A DNA stretch of 64,000 nt from Maylandia zebra. Lineage: Eukaryota; Chordata; Actinopteri; Cichliformes; Cichlidae. Every line of letters starts with the position of its first letter. Positions within the stretch are counted from its first letter, which is position 1. The notes below the pieces were generated by a model. The model was not told where the DNA came from, did no database searches, and was given only the letters and a program-made list of their open reading frames with translations. The translations under genes were made by a program, and so were the position numbers. Positions 9,770 to 27,557 of the stretch are shown piece by piece. Location: positions 603,286 through 667,285 of the forward strand of contig NC_135176.1 in assembly GCF_041146795.1 (NCBI RefSeq). The letters are read 5' to 3'.

Positions 9770-10400
9770 CATGCTTGGCACACCTAGGGCAGTTTCTCTC
9801 ACTCTTCTTTGCAGAACCACCAAAGGTCCATCAGGTTGGATGTGGAGCATTGGTGCACAGTCACATGCATGTTTAGATCTCTCCAAAGATGTTCAACCAG
9901 GGTTAAGCCTGTGTGCAAGTCTGCAAAGAGTTCAGTCTCTGTTTCATCTGACCAGAGTATTTTGTTTCTCATGGTCTAAGTATCCTCCAGGTGCTTTTTA
10001 GCTAACTCCAGGCAAGCTGTCATGTATCTGGATGTGTTACTGACTACGATGACCTGGATGACTGAGAACCTTCACAGACACGTTACTGAGTAATGGCTTC
10101 CATCTGGCCACTCTACTATGCAGGATTGACTGTAGGAGTGCTGCAGAAATGGTTGTCCTACTGCTAGGCTCTCCACAGAGCAATACTGGAGTTTTGTCAC
10201 AGTAACCATCAGGTTCTTATTCCCCATAACTAAGACCTTTCTATCCCAGTTGCTCAGACTAGTCGGGTGGAGGTGGCCAGCTCCAGAAAGGGTCCTGGTG
10301 GTTCCAAACGCCTTCCATTTATTGATGATGGAGGGCATTTTGCTCATTTGGATGAGGTGGAATTTGAAGACAATTCAGGTAAACATACCTTAATGACTGC
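9770..10400 (-). pseudogene. Degenerate Tc1-like transposon remnant
   Basis: The minus strand matches, in order, pieces of a common fish Tc1 transposon: the 'agagatgttcaa' region, the 'ctgaccagag' and 'tttgtttctcatggtct' blocks, and the segment around 10250-10330 encoding the N-terminal 'KWKAFGTTRTLSGAG'. The central catalytic part is missing and many indels are present. The coordinates are approximate. Confidence 0.6.
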
Positions 10401-10499
10401 CAAAAGCTGCCGGTTCTCCCTACAATGCTCTTGTCCAATGTATAGTCCTTATGGAAAAAGATGGATGAGCTAGAAAGCTTGGGTCACACTGAAACATGA

Positions 10500-10766
10500 C
10501 GTGAAAAACACTTGTGGCCTTCATCAAGACATGGCTCTGTATCCAGATCAGGAGAAGGAGCTGGCACTAACTGCATCCCTTTGTGTCTGGACCGTTCAGT
10601 GGAAACCACCAACAAGCAATGGGGAGGTGTGTGCTTCTACATCAGAAACGGTCCTTTAACACTGTGGTGGCTCGTGAGAAGCTCTCGTGACATTGAGCTG
10701 TTAACAGTCTCACTCCGACGCTTCTACTTGCCCTGTGAATTTCGCCAGATGTGTTTCACAATTATT
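10500..10766 (+). pseudogene. LINE endonuclease fragment, left of Tc1 insertion
   Basis: Plus strand gives 'NKQWGGVCFYIRNGPLT' and 'SRDIELLTVSLRRFYLPCEF', typical of a fish LINE endonuclease ('GGGLCFYxNN', 'SxDIELLxVSLRPxYLPREF'). It stops at the TA target of the Tc1 element and resumes at 12124. Confidence 0.75.
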
Positions 10767-10768
10767 TA

Positions 10769-12121
10769 CACTCAACAAAAATATAAACGCAACACCTTTG
10801 TTACTGCTCCCATTCCCCATGGGTTGGACGTAGAGACCTAAAATTCATTCCAGATACACAATATAACCATCCCTCCCAAACAGTGGTCACAAATCAGTCC
10901 AAATGTGTGGTAGTGGGCACATCTGCTATATTGAGATAATCCATCCCACCTCACAGGTGTGCCACATCAGGATGCTGATCTGACATCATGAGTAGTGCAC
11001 AGGCGTACCTCAGACTGCCCACAACAAAAGGCCACCCTGGAATGTGCAGTTTTGTCTCACAGCAAAATGCCACAGATGCCACAAGCAATGAGGGAGCGTG
11101 CAATTGGCATGCTGACAGCAGGAATGTCAACCAGATCTGTCGCCCGTGCATTGAATGTTCATTTCTCAACCATAAGCCGTCTCCACAGGCGTTTCAGAGA
11201 ATATGGCAGCACATCCAACCGGCCTCACAACCGCAGACCTCGTGTAACCACACCAGCCCAGGACCTCCACATCCAGCAGGTTCACCTCCAAGATCGTCTG
11301 AGACCAGCCACCCAGACAGCTGCTGGAACAATTGGTTTGCACAACCAAACAATTTCTGCACAAACTGTCAGAAACCGTCTCAGGGACGCTCAACTGCATG
11401 CCCGTCGTCCTCATCGGGGTCTTGACCTGACTCCAGCTCGTCGCCGTAACAGACTTGTGTGGGCAAATGCTCACATTCGATGGCGTCTGGCACGTTGGAG
11501 AGGTGTGCGCTTCACGGATGAATCATGGTTCACATTGTTCAGGGCAGATGGCAGCTGAGAATGTCCCAGTTCTTGCATGGCCAGCATACTCACCGGACAT
11601 GTCACCCATTGAGCATGTTCGGGATGTGCTTGACCGGCGTATACGACAGCGTGTACCAGTTCCCACGAATATCCAACAACCTCGAACAGCCATTGAAGTG
11701 GAGTGGACCAACATTCCACAGGCCACAATTGACAATCTGATAGACTCCATGCGACGATGTGTTGCACTGCATGAGGCAAATGGTGGTCACACCAGATACT
11801 GACCGGTTCTGGGTCCCCAGACCCCCAATAGCGCAAAAAACTGCACATTCCAGGGTGGCCTTTTGTTGTGGGCAGTCTGAGGTACACCTGTGCACTACTC
11901 ATGATGTCAGATCAGCATCCTGATGTGGCACACCTGTGAGGTGGGATGGATTATCTCAATATAGCAGATGTGCCCACTACCACACATTTGGACTGATTTG
12001 TGACCACTGTTTGGGAGGGATGGTTATATTGTGTATCTGGAATGAATTTTAGGTCTCTACGTCCATCCCATGGGGAATGGGAGCAAAAACAAAAGTGTTG
12101 CGTTTATATTTTTGTTGAGTG
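10769..12121 (+). mobile_element. Tc1-like transposon with ~287-bp inverted repeats, internally deleted
   Basis: The outermost bases CACTCAACAAAAATATAAAC are mirrored at the right end, and TA dinucleotides flank both ends (10767-10768, 12122-12123). The inverted repeats extend inward to about 11055 and from about 11836, so each is ~287 bp, far longer than minimal Tc1 ends. The insert holds a transposase lacking part of its catalytic core. The element lies within a LINE endonuclease fragment that continues across it. Confidence 0.93.
11067..11802 (+). pseudogene. Tc1-type transposase with internal deletion of the catalytic centre
   Basis: Tc1 transposases bind the terminal repeats with paired helix-turn-helix domains and cut with a DD34E triad. 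From the ATG at 11067 ('MPQMPQAMRERAIGMLTAGM') the N-terminal HTHs are intact ('STRSVARALNVHFSTISRLH'), as is the first catalytic Asp in 'RFTDESWFTLF'. At about 11550 the frame breaks ('FRADGS' then stop) and sequence jumps to 'AENVPVLAWPAYSPDMSPIE', the block with the third acidic residue. The intervening region, which in this family carries the second Asp, is absent. The C-terminus 'RCVALHEANGGHTRY' is present. The copy cannot encode active transposase. Confidence 0.88.
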
Positions 12122-12123
12122 TA

Positions 12124-12260
12124 TATTCATCTGTGTGACGATGCTTCTGTTGCATCTCTGCTGATTGCTGATGTAGCACAGAGGCTTGACACAATTTGTC
12201 CAGATGCCCAAAAGTGCGTCATCTTTGATTTTAAACATTTAAAACTGAACATTTGTGACA
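12124..12260 (+). pseudogene. LINE endonuclease fragment, right of Tc1 insertion
   Basis: Continues the fragment at 10500-10766: 'DDASVASLLIADVAQRLDTI' and 'CPDAQKCVIFDFKHLKLN' correspond to the 'IADxVQRLxTxxPDAPxxIxGDFNHLxL' block. The GDFN motif is degraded (FDFK). Confidence 0.7.
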
Positions 12261-12488
12261 AGTTGTGCGTCCACGTCGTTGCCCCTGCCTTCCCTTCGAT
12301 CACCATACCACAGCAGTGTGTATTTATTGCACCCATACACCCTCTTCATGGAGACTCCCATGTGAGGTATAACTTGTGAGATGCTGGTCAGAACACAGCA
12401 TCTCATCTCTTCAGGCTTGCTTTGGCTGGTATCATTTTTATAATACATGTGGTAACAACATTAATGATCTCTGTTAATCTGTCTCATC

Positions 12489-14035
12489 CGATGTTCCCTC
12501 TAATGTTTCATGTGTCTGAGCGAACACACAAACTCCCTGAGCGTCCCTTGGACCACTGTGAGCAACAGCAGACGTGTGCACTGTGGTCACGCCAGCATCC
12601 AATCATCCAAGTTACATGTTTATTAAAATAATCAAATTACTACGGAGCCCCGCAGGGGACATGGGAGAAAAAAAAATTAAGACAGACTTTTGCGAGATCT
12701 CGCAAAACAAACTCAGGATCTCGCAAAACTTTTGCGAGATCTCGCAAAAGTTTTAGCCGCATTCTTCCCGTTAGCTCGAAGCTAACGGGAGGTCGAGACC
12801 TACTACAGCTGGGAGGAACACCGCTTTCCCGGCACATCGTGCCTCGACCTCCCGGTCGGCTTCGAGCCGGCGTCCGAAGAATGTGGTTAAAAGTTTTGCG
12901 AGATCCCGAGTTTGTTTTGCGAGATCTCGCAAAAGGTTTGCGAGATCTCGCAAAAGTTAATTTTTTTTTCTCCCATGTCCCCTGCGGGGCTCCGTAAATC
13001 ACAGCATTTATGTTAGACTACTTTTAATTACCTGCTTTAATCCACTTACAATGAAAATTTAAATAAATCTAGTTCATGACCTGTGCAGCATTTTAACACT
13101 ATTGGAAGGAAAAGTAACCTGAACTCCAATTTCGAAAACACAACTTCTTCTTTTTTATTTTTTTATAAAGCTCTGACTGTATTATGAGTCTGTGGTCTGG
13201 GAGAGAGTCTGTAACTCTGTCTGCAAATAACAGTAAATAATGACCAATGCTGGGCAGTTAATTATATAGTTACTTCTTCAAAAAAGTAACTGAGTTAAGC
13301 AAACAAAGTTTTGCAGCTTTTACCTAAAAATGCAGCCAAGGCGTTTTTTAAACAAATATTTCAAACTATTTACAGAACAATCAGCTGTTCTGCATCAAAT
13401 CTGATGCCACACAAATTATTTGTGCCGCTCCAAAAAATAATTTCTGTCCACTGAGATGAAGGAGAACAACAGCCTGATACCTGCAGGCCTGACAGCAGCA
13501 GATGTGTCACTGCTGTAACACCTGTAACACTCAGCAGGCGCCTCATTGTTCAGTAAATAGAAACAACGACAGTATTCAGGAAGAAAAACAAACATTGCAG
13601 ATATTTTATCATAACTCTGGTTTTACGTGGCCGATCAACACGATTTAAAAACTGGTATAAAGTCCACACTTTGTCCGTCAGTTGTTCCGTCTGTCCTGCT
13701 CACATCTCCAATGGTTGGACACGTTGTCATTAACGTGGCTTCACTCCACATCAGCCGCTTTGCTAAAACACCGGCACATAAGGACGCTGTCATAGCCTGT
13801 CAGCCACGTTGATTAGCTGCATACGAATGTGAATCGCATCATTGGCTGGATTATGGCATAAGGTGGCATCGTTCTAATCCCATCCAGGAGCAGCCAGTCA
13901 CTGACTAACATGCAGAACAGAATTGTTAACGGATTTATTTTCATTTCAATTCAGGTTAGATTTTTTTTTGTGTGCAACGCAGATTTTCTGTGCGCAGAGA
14001 GCGAGCCAGCAGTGCGCAGCTTAGAGGGAACATTG
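12489..14035. mobile_element. hAT-like element with TGTTCCCTCTAA ends, non-autonomous
   Basis: Inverted ends cgATGTTCCCTCTAA and TTAGAGGGAACATtg are flanked by GTCTCATC (12481-12488) and GACTCATC (14036-14043), a 7-of-8 target duplication consistent with hAT. No transposase was recognised in the 1547 bp. It is itself interrupted by the 356 bp palindrome-rich MITE at 12641-12996. Confidence 0.75.
12641..12996. mobile_element. Palindrome-rich MITE, TACGGAGCCCCGCAGGGG ends
   Basis: 356 bp with near-perfect inverted ends (TACGGAGCCCCGCAGGGGAC and its complement) followed by A-rich/T-rich arms. The arms carry several intact and some partial copies of the palindrome GCGAGATCTCGC, usually inside TTTTGCGAGATCTCGCAAAA. 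The centre has another hairpin, 'cccgttagctcgaagctaacgg'-like, at about 12766-12788. Flanks AATTAC/AATCAC (5 of 6) may be the target duplication. The superfamily is unclear. Confidence 0.8.
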
Positions 14036-14079
14036 GACTCATCATATATCACTTTTGTCTGGACTCCACCTAAAAAGTT

Positions 14080-14300
14080 ATTTATCCAAAAAAGAAACGT
14101 TGGATAACCAAGGAAATCAAAGCATTCATCAATAACAAAGAAACTGATATACAGATGTGGAGACGTTCCTGAGAAAAAAGCTTTCTCCAGAGAGGTACGA
14201 AATTAAAAACGCTAAACAAAGTATAAGGCTAAAATTGAGGTGAATTATAGAAATAAAAACCTTACAGCTCCCTGGCAGGGAATCAAAAATATGCCCTCCA
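14080..14300 (+). pseudogene. LINE linker (EN-RT) fragment
   Basis: Plus strand reads 'KPWITKEIKAFINNKE', then degenerate 'SLAGNQKYALH', matching the 'KPW+xxxLKxxIxxKK...xxxWxGIK' linker between endonuclease and RT of L2/Rex-type LINEs. Stops and frameshifts are frequent. Confidence 0.5.
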
Positions 14301-14394
14301 TTAATCAGTATGCTAATGCATAACAGCTGTACTTGCATGACTAGTAATGGAAACCTTTGAAAAGATCCTAAAAAGTATTATTGTGTCCTTTAAG

Positions 14395-15262
14395 GTCAAG
14401 GTCAAGTTTATTTATATAGCACATTTCAAACAGCCGATGCTGCACAAAGTGCTTAACAATATAAAAATGGTATTACAAAGCAACAATGTAATACAATATT
14501 AACAATAAAAAACAATAATAGGACAATAAAAGAATTAAAACAATAACTAAACTAATTCAAATAAGACCAAAATGCTTGGGTCATAGTGTGTTAAAAGCCA
14601 GGGCATAGAAATGTATCTTTAGTAATGATTTAAATTGCTCAAGTGTTTGTGCAGATCTAATATTTAAGGGGAGACTATTCCAAAGTCTGGGACCTGCCAC
14701 AGAGAAGGATCTATCACCACGAGATTTGAGATTAGTCCGTGAGATGGACAGCATTAGTTTTGAGCTAGACCTCGTGGTTTTTCCTGGAGCATAGGCAGAG
14801 AGGAGCTCAGACAGGTAAGGAGGAGCTCAGGCATTAAGTGACTTAAAAACAAAAAGTAAAAGTTTAAATTGGATCCTGTAGGAGACAGGAAGCCAGTGTA
14901 AAGAAGCTAAAACTGGGGTTATATGCTCTCCCCGTTCGGTACCAGTTAACAGGCGAGCAGCTGCATTTTGAACCATCTGAAGACGATGGATGGAGGCCTG
15001 ATCTAGACCATAACACAATGAATTGCAGTAGTCCAATCTGCAAGTAAGAAAAAGGTGAATAACATGCTCAAAGACGTTAGCCGGGAGGGATGGCTTTACC
15101 TTGGCCAGCTGTCTTAACTGAAAGAAGCAGGACTGAACTGCTGCACTCACCTGCTTATTCAATTTAAAAGAACCATCAATGTAGACACCAAAAAAAAACC
15201 CAGACACAATAAGCAGTCTGAGACATGAAAACGGAGAACTTATACAGTATATATAAATCGGT
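14395..15262 (-). mobile_element. L2-type LINE 3' end with ORF2 C-terminus
   Basis: Minus strand encodes 'SCFFQLRQLAKVKPSLPANV', 'LTCRLDYCNSLCYGLDQASI', 'LQMVQNAAARLLTG' and 'HITPVLASLHWLPVSYRIQF', the classic C-terminal block of fish L2/Rex1-type ORF2. The frame then passes through a degraded 'GPRLWNSLP'-type segment into a 3' UTR ending near 14395 with a tandem 'aaggtc' duplication. The RT core is missing (5' truncated). Confidence 0.88.
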
Positions 15263-15307
15263 CCACCACTCATTTACACATTTGCCAGTTCTTTTTAGTA
15301 TGTAAAC

Positions 15308-15526
15308 CAGGGGTGGGCAACTCCAGGCCTCGAGGTCCTGCAGGTTTTAGACGTGTCCTTGATCCAACACAGCTGATCCAAATGGCTAAATGACCTCCTC
15401 AACATGTCTTGAAGTTCTCCAGAGGCCTGGTAATGAACTCATCATGTGATTCAGGTGTGTTGACCCAGGGTGAGATCTAAAACCTGCAGGACACCGGCCC
15501 TCGAGGCCTGGAATTGCCCACCCCTG
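15308..15526. mobile_element. hAT MITE, 219 bp, CAGGGGTGGGCAACTCC ends
   Basis: Termini CAGGGGTGGGCAACTCC / GGAATTGCCCACCCCTG are flanked by the exact 8-bp duplication ATGTAAAC (15300-15307, 15527-15534). The internal sequence resembles the MITEs at 29416-29639 and 39582-39804. Confidence 0.93.
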
Positions 15527-15534
15527 ATGTAAAC

Positions 15535-17983
15535 CAACAGCTGCTGGACTTGGTATGAGAAAAGATTTATAATTACGTTTTCTGATGACACTGTCCTCTT
15601 GTCCTTGCTTCAAGGCAGGGGCGGATCTAGAGGGGTGGCATGTGCCACCCTAAACTGATCTCTTGCCACCCCTATGCATATGACAGTGTTGTTTATTAAA
15701 ATAAGGTAGCATTAACACTTTGATCCCAGCAGCAATTAAAATTGAATAAAATTGAACTGACCACCACCACAAATGGTTCAGCCCATAGCGTGGACCGGCT
15801 TTACTTCTTGTTGTCAGTAGCAACAGATGCCTATGACCGTGCCAGAGCACATTTGAACAACACCATGGGCATTTCAGATTTTACACAGGTGGTGGGTTGG
15901 TCTGGAAATGGAATGAAGGTGAGTGTTATTAACCCTCTGTGGTCCACGGACACGCTGCACCTCCAAATCACATGACTGATGTAAGCTGACATAGCAACAA
16001 GCTGCAGCCACGCTGAGTCTGTGTTTCAGCTTGTTTTGAAGGTTCGGACTTCAAAGTATACACCAGTTTTTACATTTTAATGACAGGCCACTAAATCCAG
16101 AGTTATGATTAAAAAAAGAAGTATAAGCAGTTTTTAAAAAAGCATTTTCTCAGGACAGCATAAAAAACAGTAAAGAAAGAACAAAAGCCACCTCTTTCCT
16201 ATCGGTGGAAAAATGTACCATAGATAAATAGTTGTATATAACTTTACTGTTTACAAATATGTGCACAGCTTTTTCAAAATTTACACGTTAAATTTGCATT
16301 TCAAGTTATATATAATAAATCATTTACTAAACATTTCTGTGTTTTTCACAGTAAAATAATATAACTACTACTAGGATCTTATATTTTGTGTGTGATTTCA
16401 GATCAGTTGTGTTAATACAGTATGTCAATGAAAAAATAACTGCAAATTCAGACACGTGAGGTTGAGCTGAAAATGATGACAAAAAAAACATTGTGAAATA
16501 CAAATGTAAAATCAAAAGCAGTGAAAACTGGACATTTTGGACCTCAGAGGGTGAAATCATGAAAAAATTAGATTTAAATTCTTGTTCATGACGGTGCAGA
16601 TTTCTGACATTTGGTGTAAATTTAAGCAACAATTTTATTTTTTCTAACAAAAACTTCAGTTAGACTTGTGTTTGTATGTGAACCGCCCCATGTTGTGTAG
16701 CTTTCTGGATTTTATACTTATTGGGCTACATATTTATTCATTATACAGGCTGTACAGTACATCTAATCAAAGTTCACATGTGTTATGTAATTGAAATGTT
16801 TAATTATGTGGGCTACAGAAATAACTAAGTTATAGAAACACGTGTATACTTACTGCATTGGAATCATTTAACCATATGTAACACCTGCATATGAGTTTGT
16901 TCTTTTAAAGGCTTTAATTTGGCCACCCCATTTGATTTCCATGCTTCCAGGTCCTGAGCCTGTCCATGGCCCTGTTTTACCCAAATTTGTGAAGTGGAGG
17001 TTACAAACAGAGCAGTCTTTGACCATCAACTCAAGTTTGATATGAACACATAGTCCTTCATAAAACAGGTTCAACAGAGAATATACTTGTTAAGAAGATT
17101 GAAATCTTTTAATGTTAATAAGAAAGTTTATATTGTGCATTTATAGAAAGTCTTAAAATGTTCTTTTATTCAGTGTTTTTCTATCAAGGGCAGAAACTCC
17201 CTCAGCAGTACTGTTAAGCCCTGCTCCAAACTCACAGGGAGAAGAGAGCTTTGGGTTCACTCTGGGAAAATAAAGAAGGCAAGAAACATGATTATCCATC
17301 CTAGACATATTTTTTCATCTGAGTCCAGGATGTTGTCTCAGGTCACCGTAACCTTGTAACCGAATGTAGAACAAACAGAAGCTTAAAATCCTTCCATCCC
17401 TCAGCCGTTAGATGACTTAACGCTGACAGGGAGTATTTAGACATTTGTACTTTTAATATATTTATTCTTGACCTCATGGTTTGTTGATCTGTACCTTGAC
17501 ATGCATCAGTGCTTGTGATTAGTATTTAAAGACTGCAGGTTGTGTGAGCAGGTAGTTTGGATATGCTGTAAACAAACTGGGGTTAATAGAGTTATCTGAA
17601 TCTGTCATCAGGATGGCTGTGTGCAGGAGGAAATCATCTCGTGTGTCCCAGGAAACTGTTAGCTATGTGCTGACACCATCATTTAATTCATATGATATTC
17701 TTATCTTTCTTCTGCAGAGATATGAGGACCATATTGCATCATTGCATCAAAAGTCATTCCCAGATGTGGTGTAAAATGCAAATGTCAGAGGAACCCAAAT
17801 CATTTAAGGAAAAATAATCGTTTAAGTCCAAATTTAGCTCTTTGTCATATCAAAGCACACCAGCACTCGCACGCAGTAATCTCATTTTACACACGGCGTC
17901 AGTTTCATACAACACGTGATAAGTTAGAGGAAACTGTGTAAGAGCATAGAACGATGACATGGTGGGTTATTGGTTATACTGAC
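15535..17983. other. Non-coding sequence 3' of sim exon 2 (intron 2)
   Basis: No sim exon 3 was found here on the minus strand. A possible element runs from 'caggggcggatctaga' (15617) to 'gtccatggccctg' (~16972), but no target duplication supports it. The remainder is AT-rich with no recognised feature. Confidence 0.4.
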
Positions 17984-23266
<5,283 letters not shown>

Positions 23267-23594
23267 TTGAAGAACTTTCAGTTAAACGCTGCTTGCATGA
23301 AAACACTCGACGAGTCAGAAACACGGCGTTTCCGTGAGAACGATGTGCTGAGTGCCGGAGAGGTCCGAGAGTCCCGGGCCTCCTATGCCCGTGCAGCAGC
23401 GCAGCTCCCAGCCCTGGCAACTTTACACTCTCACCTGTGCCACGGCACGCGCTTTCACAAGCTGCAGTCCAAACTCGCGAATGCCACGTCCACTTCACCC
23501 GGTTTCCGCGGCCCTCTGAGCTACAGCCTTACAACTATTCAAGCACAGTCACATCAGAATATAGACAGCAGACCTGTCTCTCCGCCCGCTGCTC

Positions 23595-23596
<2 letters not shown>

Positions 23597-23679
<83 letters not shown>
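23597..23679. repeat. (TG)n microsatellite upstream of sim exon 1
   Basis: 83 bp of TG dinucleotides about 330 bp upstream of the sim start codon. Potentially Z-DNA-prone promoter-proximal sequence (inference). Confidence 0.95.
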
Positions 23680-23681
<2 letters not shown>

Positions 23682-26530
23682 CTATTTGTCCTGTAGCTCT
23701 GCAGTAAAACCAGTATAAGTCTTCTGCGCACTGAACCTTAAAAAATTAAGAAGATAAAGAAATAAGAAAATATTTTACACATTAAAGTTCACTAAAAATC
23801 ACAGTTTTGCCACTAACTGGTCTAAGTGCAACCAAAAACCAGTTCAGATGTTTTAAAGTAGCAAGACTATTTCTCAACAAGCAAACACAGGTCACAATGT
23901 TAACAACACAGAACACACAACAACACATTTACTGAAACGTTATGAAGGCCTCAGCATAGCAGGCGTTTCCCCAGACAGCTCAAACATGAAGCAGAATCCT
24001 GCAGACTTCCTGGAGAGGGTCTCTGTCAGTGAATCATTCATGCCACCAAAACTGTAACACTTATTCCACACAATAAGATGACAAAATTGTATTATTTTAA
24101 AATAATTGTATTATTGTAAATCATTCTCATTAGCAGAACAAGAAGGAAAACCTCCTGACTTCTGTTTCTTCCCTTTGCCACACATCCACACAGCCTCCAT
24201 GTTCACGACCTGCACCTGTGCGCTCACAGCGTTTGATAGAAGACGTGAGAAACTACATTCAAGTTTCTGTCACACGTGTTTCAAAGGTTGCCCACCGAAA
24301 GGACTGATCTGTGACGACTTCACCAACAGAGTGATTCTGACACATGTTGATGATGTTGGAAAGAAGGTCAGCGGTCAGAAGCCCGAGTGGGTAAATGCTA
24401 GTTCAACAATCGTTTTAGTGCTCCAAGGTGTCACAGAATCAATTCATCAAAGTCATTTTACTTTATAACAAGAGGAATTTCATCCTAGCCACAGCAGCTG
24501 AGTGTGGACTGGATAGTAACTGGAAGAAAAAGGTTTCTTACATTCCTGTAATCAGGCCATTTATTTGCACTGGCAGTAACAGCACGGCTATCGTTTTCTG
24601 CACGGCTGTCTGTGGTGATGGATGAACATTGCTCTGGCTAGATTGGAAAAATCTTTCCAAAGGTACTTCCTGTAGACTTCTGAATCTGGGCTTGCAGTGT
24701 TTTAACAACCAGATTGGACAGTTAATATGTTTTATGTCATTAGTTTCATCGACACGTCTGTTCATTATTAAAACACCTTGGTACAATATGACATAATTCA
24801 ACTGGATCACACACTGCAGCCTCGAAAGTACACAAAGATTTAAACCAGAGAGCAGAATGTTAAACAGCCTGTGCCATATTATTAAATACAGCAAGTACCA
24901 AATGTGTTTCTACAATACTGTCTGCATCGTTACTGTGAATTCCATCCGTTTAGATTAGCCAGTGTGTAAAGCAGAGCATGAAAGGAATTAAAATGAACTG
25001 TTTGATTAAACGGAGGACTTTGAGTATCTGTCACTTTTATGGTTGGTGTAGGCGAGCAGCAACTGTTGTGTTCACACACTTCCATACATTCATCATCGTC
25101 TGCATTACAATACAAACTGCAAACATTAGTGAAGCATGTCTGAGTGATTCACTCTAATATTCTCCTCGTGTAAGAGAAAAACACAGCTGGCAAAAAGTAA
25201 GCCACAAAACATTCCCGTCCACAACGTTCATACTCGTGTGCCTCGTTAGCAAATCCACTACCTTGGTAACATTTGAAGAGAGCTCTGTGCTGCTGAGACG
25301 GTCAGTAAATCTGGTCCCAGTGTCCTCCAGATGCACAGTGAAACTAACCAGCAGTGTTCAGGCTGTTAATGCTCCACAGGTAAGAGTTCTGTTTGAGTAA
25401 AGAAGGCCTGTAGTTTAATTTTGTTCTTGTAAATGAATCCAGGGTTTGTATACTAAACTTGTGAAACTGCCTCTGCATGTGTGAGCGCTCTGTGTCCCAT
25501 GGTGCTTCTCCAATGAACCTTGGCGCTGTTTTGTGATCTCAGGTTTGTTATTTTAATCAATTAGGTCATCAGAACTGCTCTCTACTATTTAAAACATATA
25601 TCAACACTTTGAAAACAGACTCCTACTCCAATCAGTGACGTTATCAGATGACTGTTATGGGGATTAAAAATCTCTAAAAAACAAAGCAGATCTGGTGATT
25701 TGGCACACAGAGCAATGAAAGAAACATTTTAAGTCAAGTGAGTTTTTTTATTGAGTGCAGTCTCAGTGCTTAATGTCAGATGTTGTTTAAATGTATGCAG
25801 TTTAAAGTTGATACATTAAAGGTTACTGTCCCATATCTCACAAGAAGGATGATAAATAATAACAGACACATGGACATTTATTTAGTTTGCAAAAGGGAAA
25901 TTCATTTGCTTGGTTTTATTGATTATTTTTGATATGTGTGCAATTGATGATCACCGAAGTGCAGAACACTGTAAAAGTTTATTCAGGGCCCCAAAGTGTC
26001 GACCAGGTATCGCAGGCTTCACAGTTTCAGGTTTCGAGGTTGATCTGCACAAACAGAAATCTGACTCCAGACGATCACAGACCGAGAGCGTACCTGCCTG
26101 ATGCAAAGATCCGAAGACGACTGAACATTTATTCCAACATTGAGCAGACGGCTCATTGTGACTACGAAGGGCCACACAGGAAGGTGGAGAGACCGGACGA
26201 CTCACATTTAAAGAATTTACTTCTGGGTCACTGAGCTTCAGTAAACTAAATGAAGTATCCTTCCACAGGAGTAAAATCACACTGTTGCCTTTCATGTTAG
26301 CTAGGTAGTATAATAATAATTGTATAGTGCTTCTCAAATCCCGTATCAATATTAAAAGATTAAGATGGAGATAAACTAAGAATGTTCAAAAATATCAAAT
26401 CTATACTAAAATATATTTATAAATATAACCTTATGATATAAATGAGCCTTTAACAATGAGCTGAGGCAGATCAGTCCTCACAGCAAACGCTCAGTGGCTT
26501 CTGTCTTTAAGCTTGACGTATGAAAAGCTA
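23680..26530. other. Intergenic sequence, no gene recognised
   Basis: Read on both strands. The open frames are short and show no family motif, and no clear repeat boundaries were found. Confidence 0.4.
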
Positions 26531-26535
26531 GCACA

Positions 26536-27160
26536 TTACTGCCCGAGGACCTGAGGCTGCACATTGGTTGGTTCAGGAACAACAGCTCGTGTCAGTAAAG
26601 ATTTGAACAGTAAAATCTCAACGTTAGTTCTCAAACTAATGGGCAGCCAGTGCAGAGCCATTAAGACTCTGCTTGGTTTTCTTGGTTCATGTAAAAAGCC
26701 TGAAGTTAATTTCTGATACGTAAAAGTTGAAATACCATGACTGAGAACCTTCACAGACTAAAACTCAATATTCAACTCAAGTCAAGTCAATTTTACAATA
26801 TAAAGCACATTACAAACCAACAAGCGCCGACCAAAGTGTTGTACAATTTGGACAATATCAAAAGAAAGACATTATTTAGACAGGTTTAACAGCCTGGAAA
26901 TAAACTAGGTTTTTAAATGAGTTTTAAAAAGATCTGCCTATTCCACAGTTTCAGCTCAGCTACTGCAAAAGTCTGGTCTCCTCTATGTCTGGTATTGATC
27001 GAATGCTGCTGTTTATGTTTGTACAGGTTGAGATTCGAGTCAAATATCACACCAGGTCTCTGACAGCTGATTTTATATAAACCGATAAAGGATGAGACGA
27101 GAGGATCACGATGGTCTGAACACAAGATCAGTTTTGTATTTTAATGTCAAAACATCTCCA
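26536..27160 (-). mobile_element. Degenerate LINE 3' portion
   Basis: Minus strand holds 'RVLMALHWLPISLRTNVEIL' (compare 'ALHWLPVxxRIxFKIL') near 26650. A separate LINE-like 3' UTR with 'attttacaatataaagcaca' lies at 26780-27160. These may be two adjacent relics. Confidence 0.45.
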
Positions 27161-27557
27161 GTGGAGCACAGGTCAGACGGGACAGCGATAACAGAATCCA
27201 GAGCTGTTTTGGATTTCATTTCAAAAGTTTAGAAAGTTAAGACATTCTACACTACATGCTGTGGTTTTATTTGCAGTGGGATGAGCAGGAGGTGGGTCTG
27301 GGTTCAACCTGCGGCCCTTTGTCACACGTTTCTTTCCCTCCACTTTCCTGTCAGTCTTCACCGTACCCATCCAATGAAGTCAGAAAAAGGCCAAAATAAT
27401 CATTAAAAACACAAAAGATACAGCACTACAGGATTTCAAAAAAGAATCCAGTGTTATACAGAAAGAGCTCTGGAGCTCTGAATCAAAGTGCTAACCGGAT
27501 CATAAATGAAGCCGTTAAAACCATCGAGTTAATACTGAAGCCCTGCATAAAGTCCAA

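Noticed and set aside
15617..16972. Possible hAT element 'caggggcggatctaga' to 'ccatggccctg'
   Set aside because: The ends are only partly complementary and the flanking 8-mers (cttcaagg / ttttaccc) do not match.
23267..23718. Open frames upstream of sim exon 1 with CVCV-type repeats
   Set aside because: They depend on the (TG)n tract and lie in the likely sim promoter.
24106..24468. 120-codon frame on the plus strand
   Set aside because: Low-complexity start, no family match, and not flanked by convincing splice sites.
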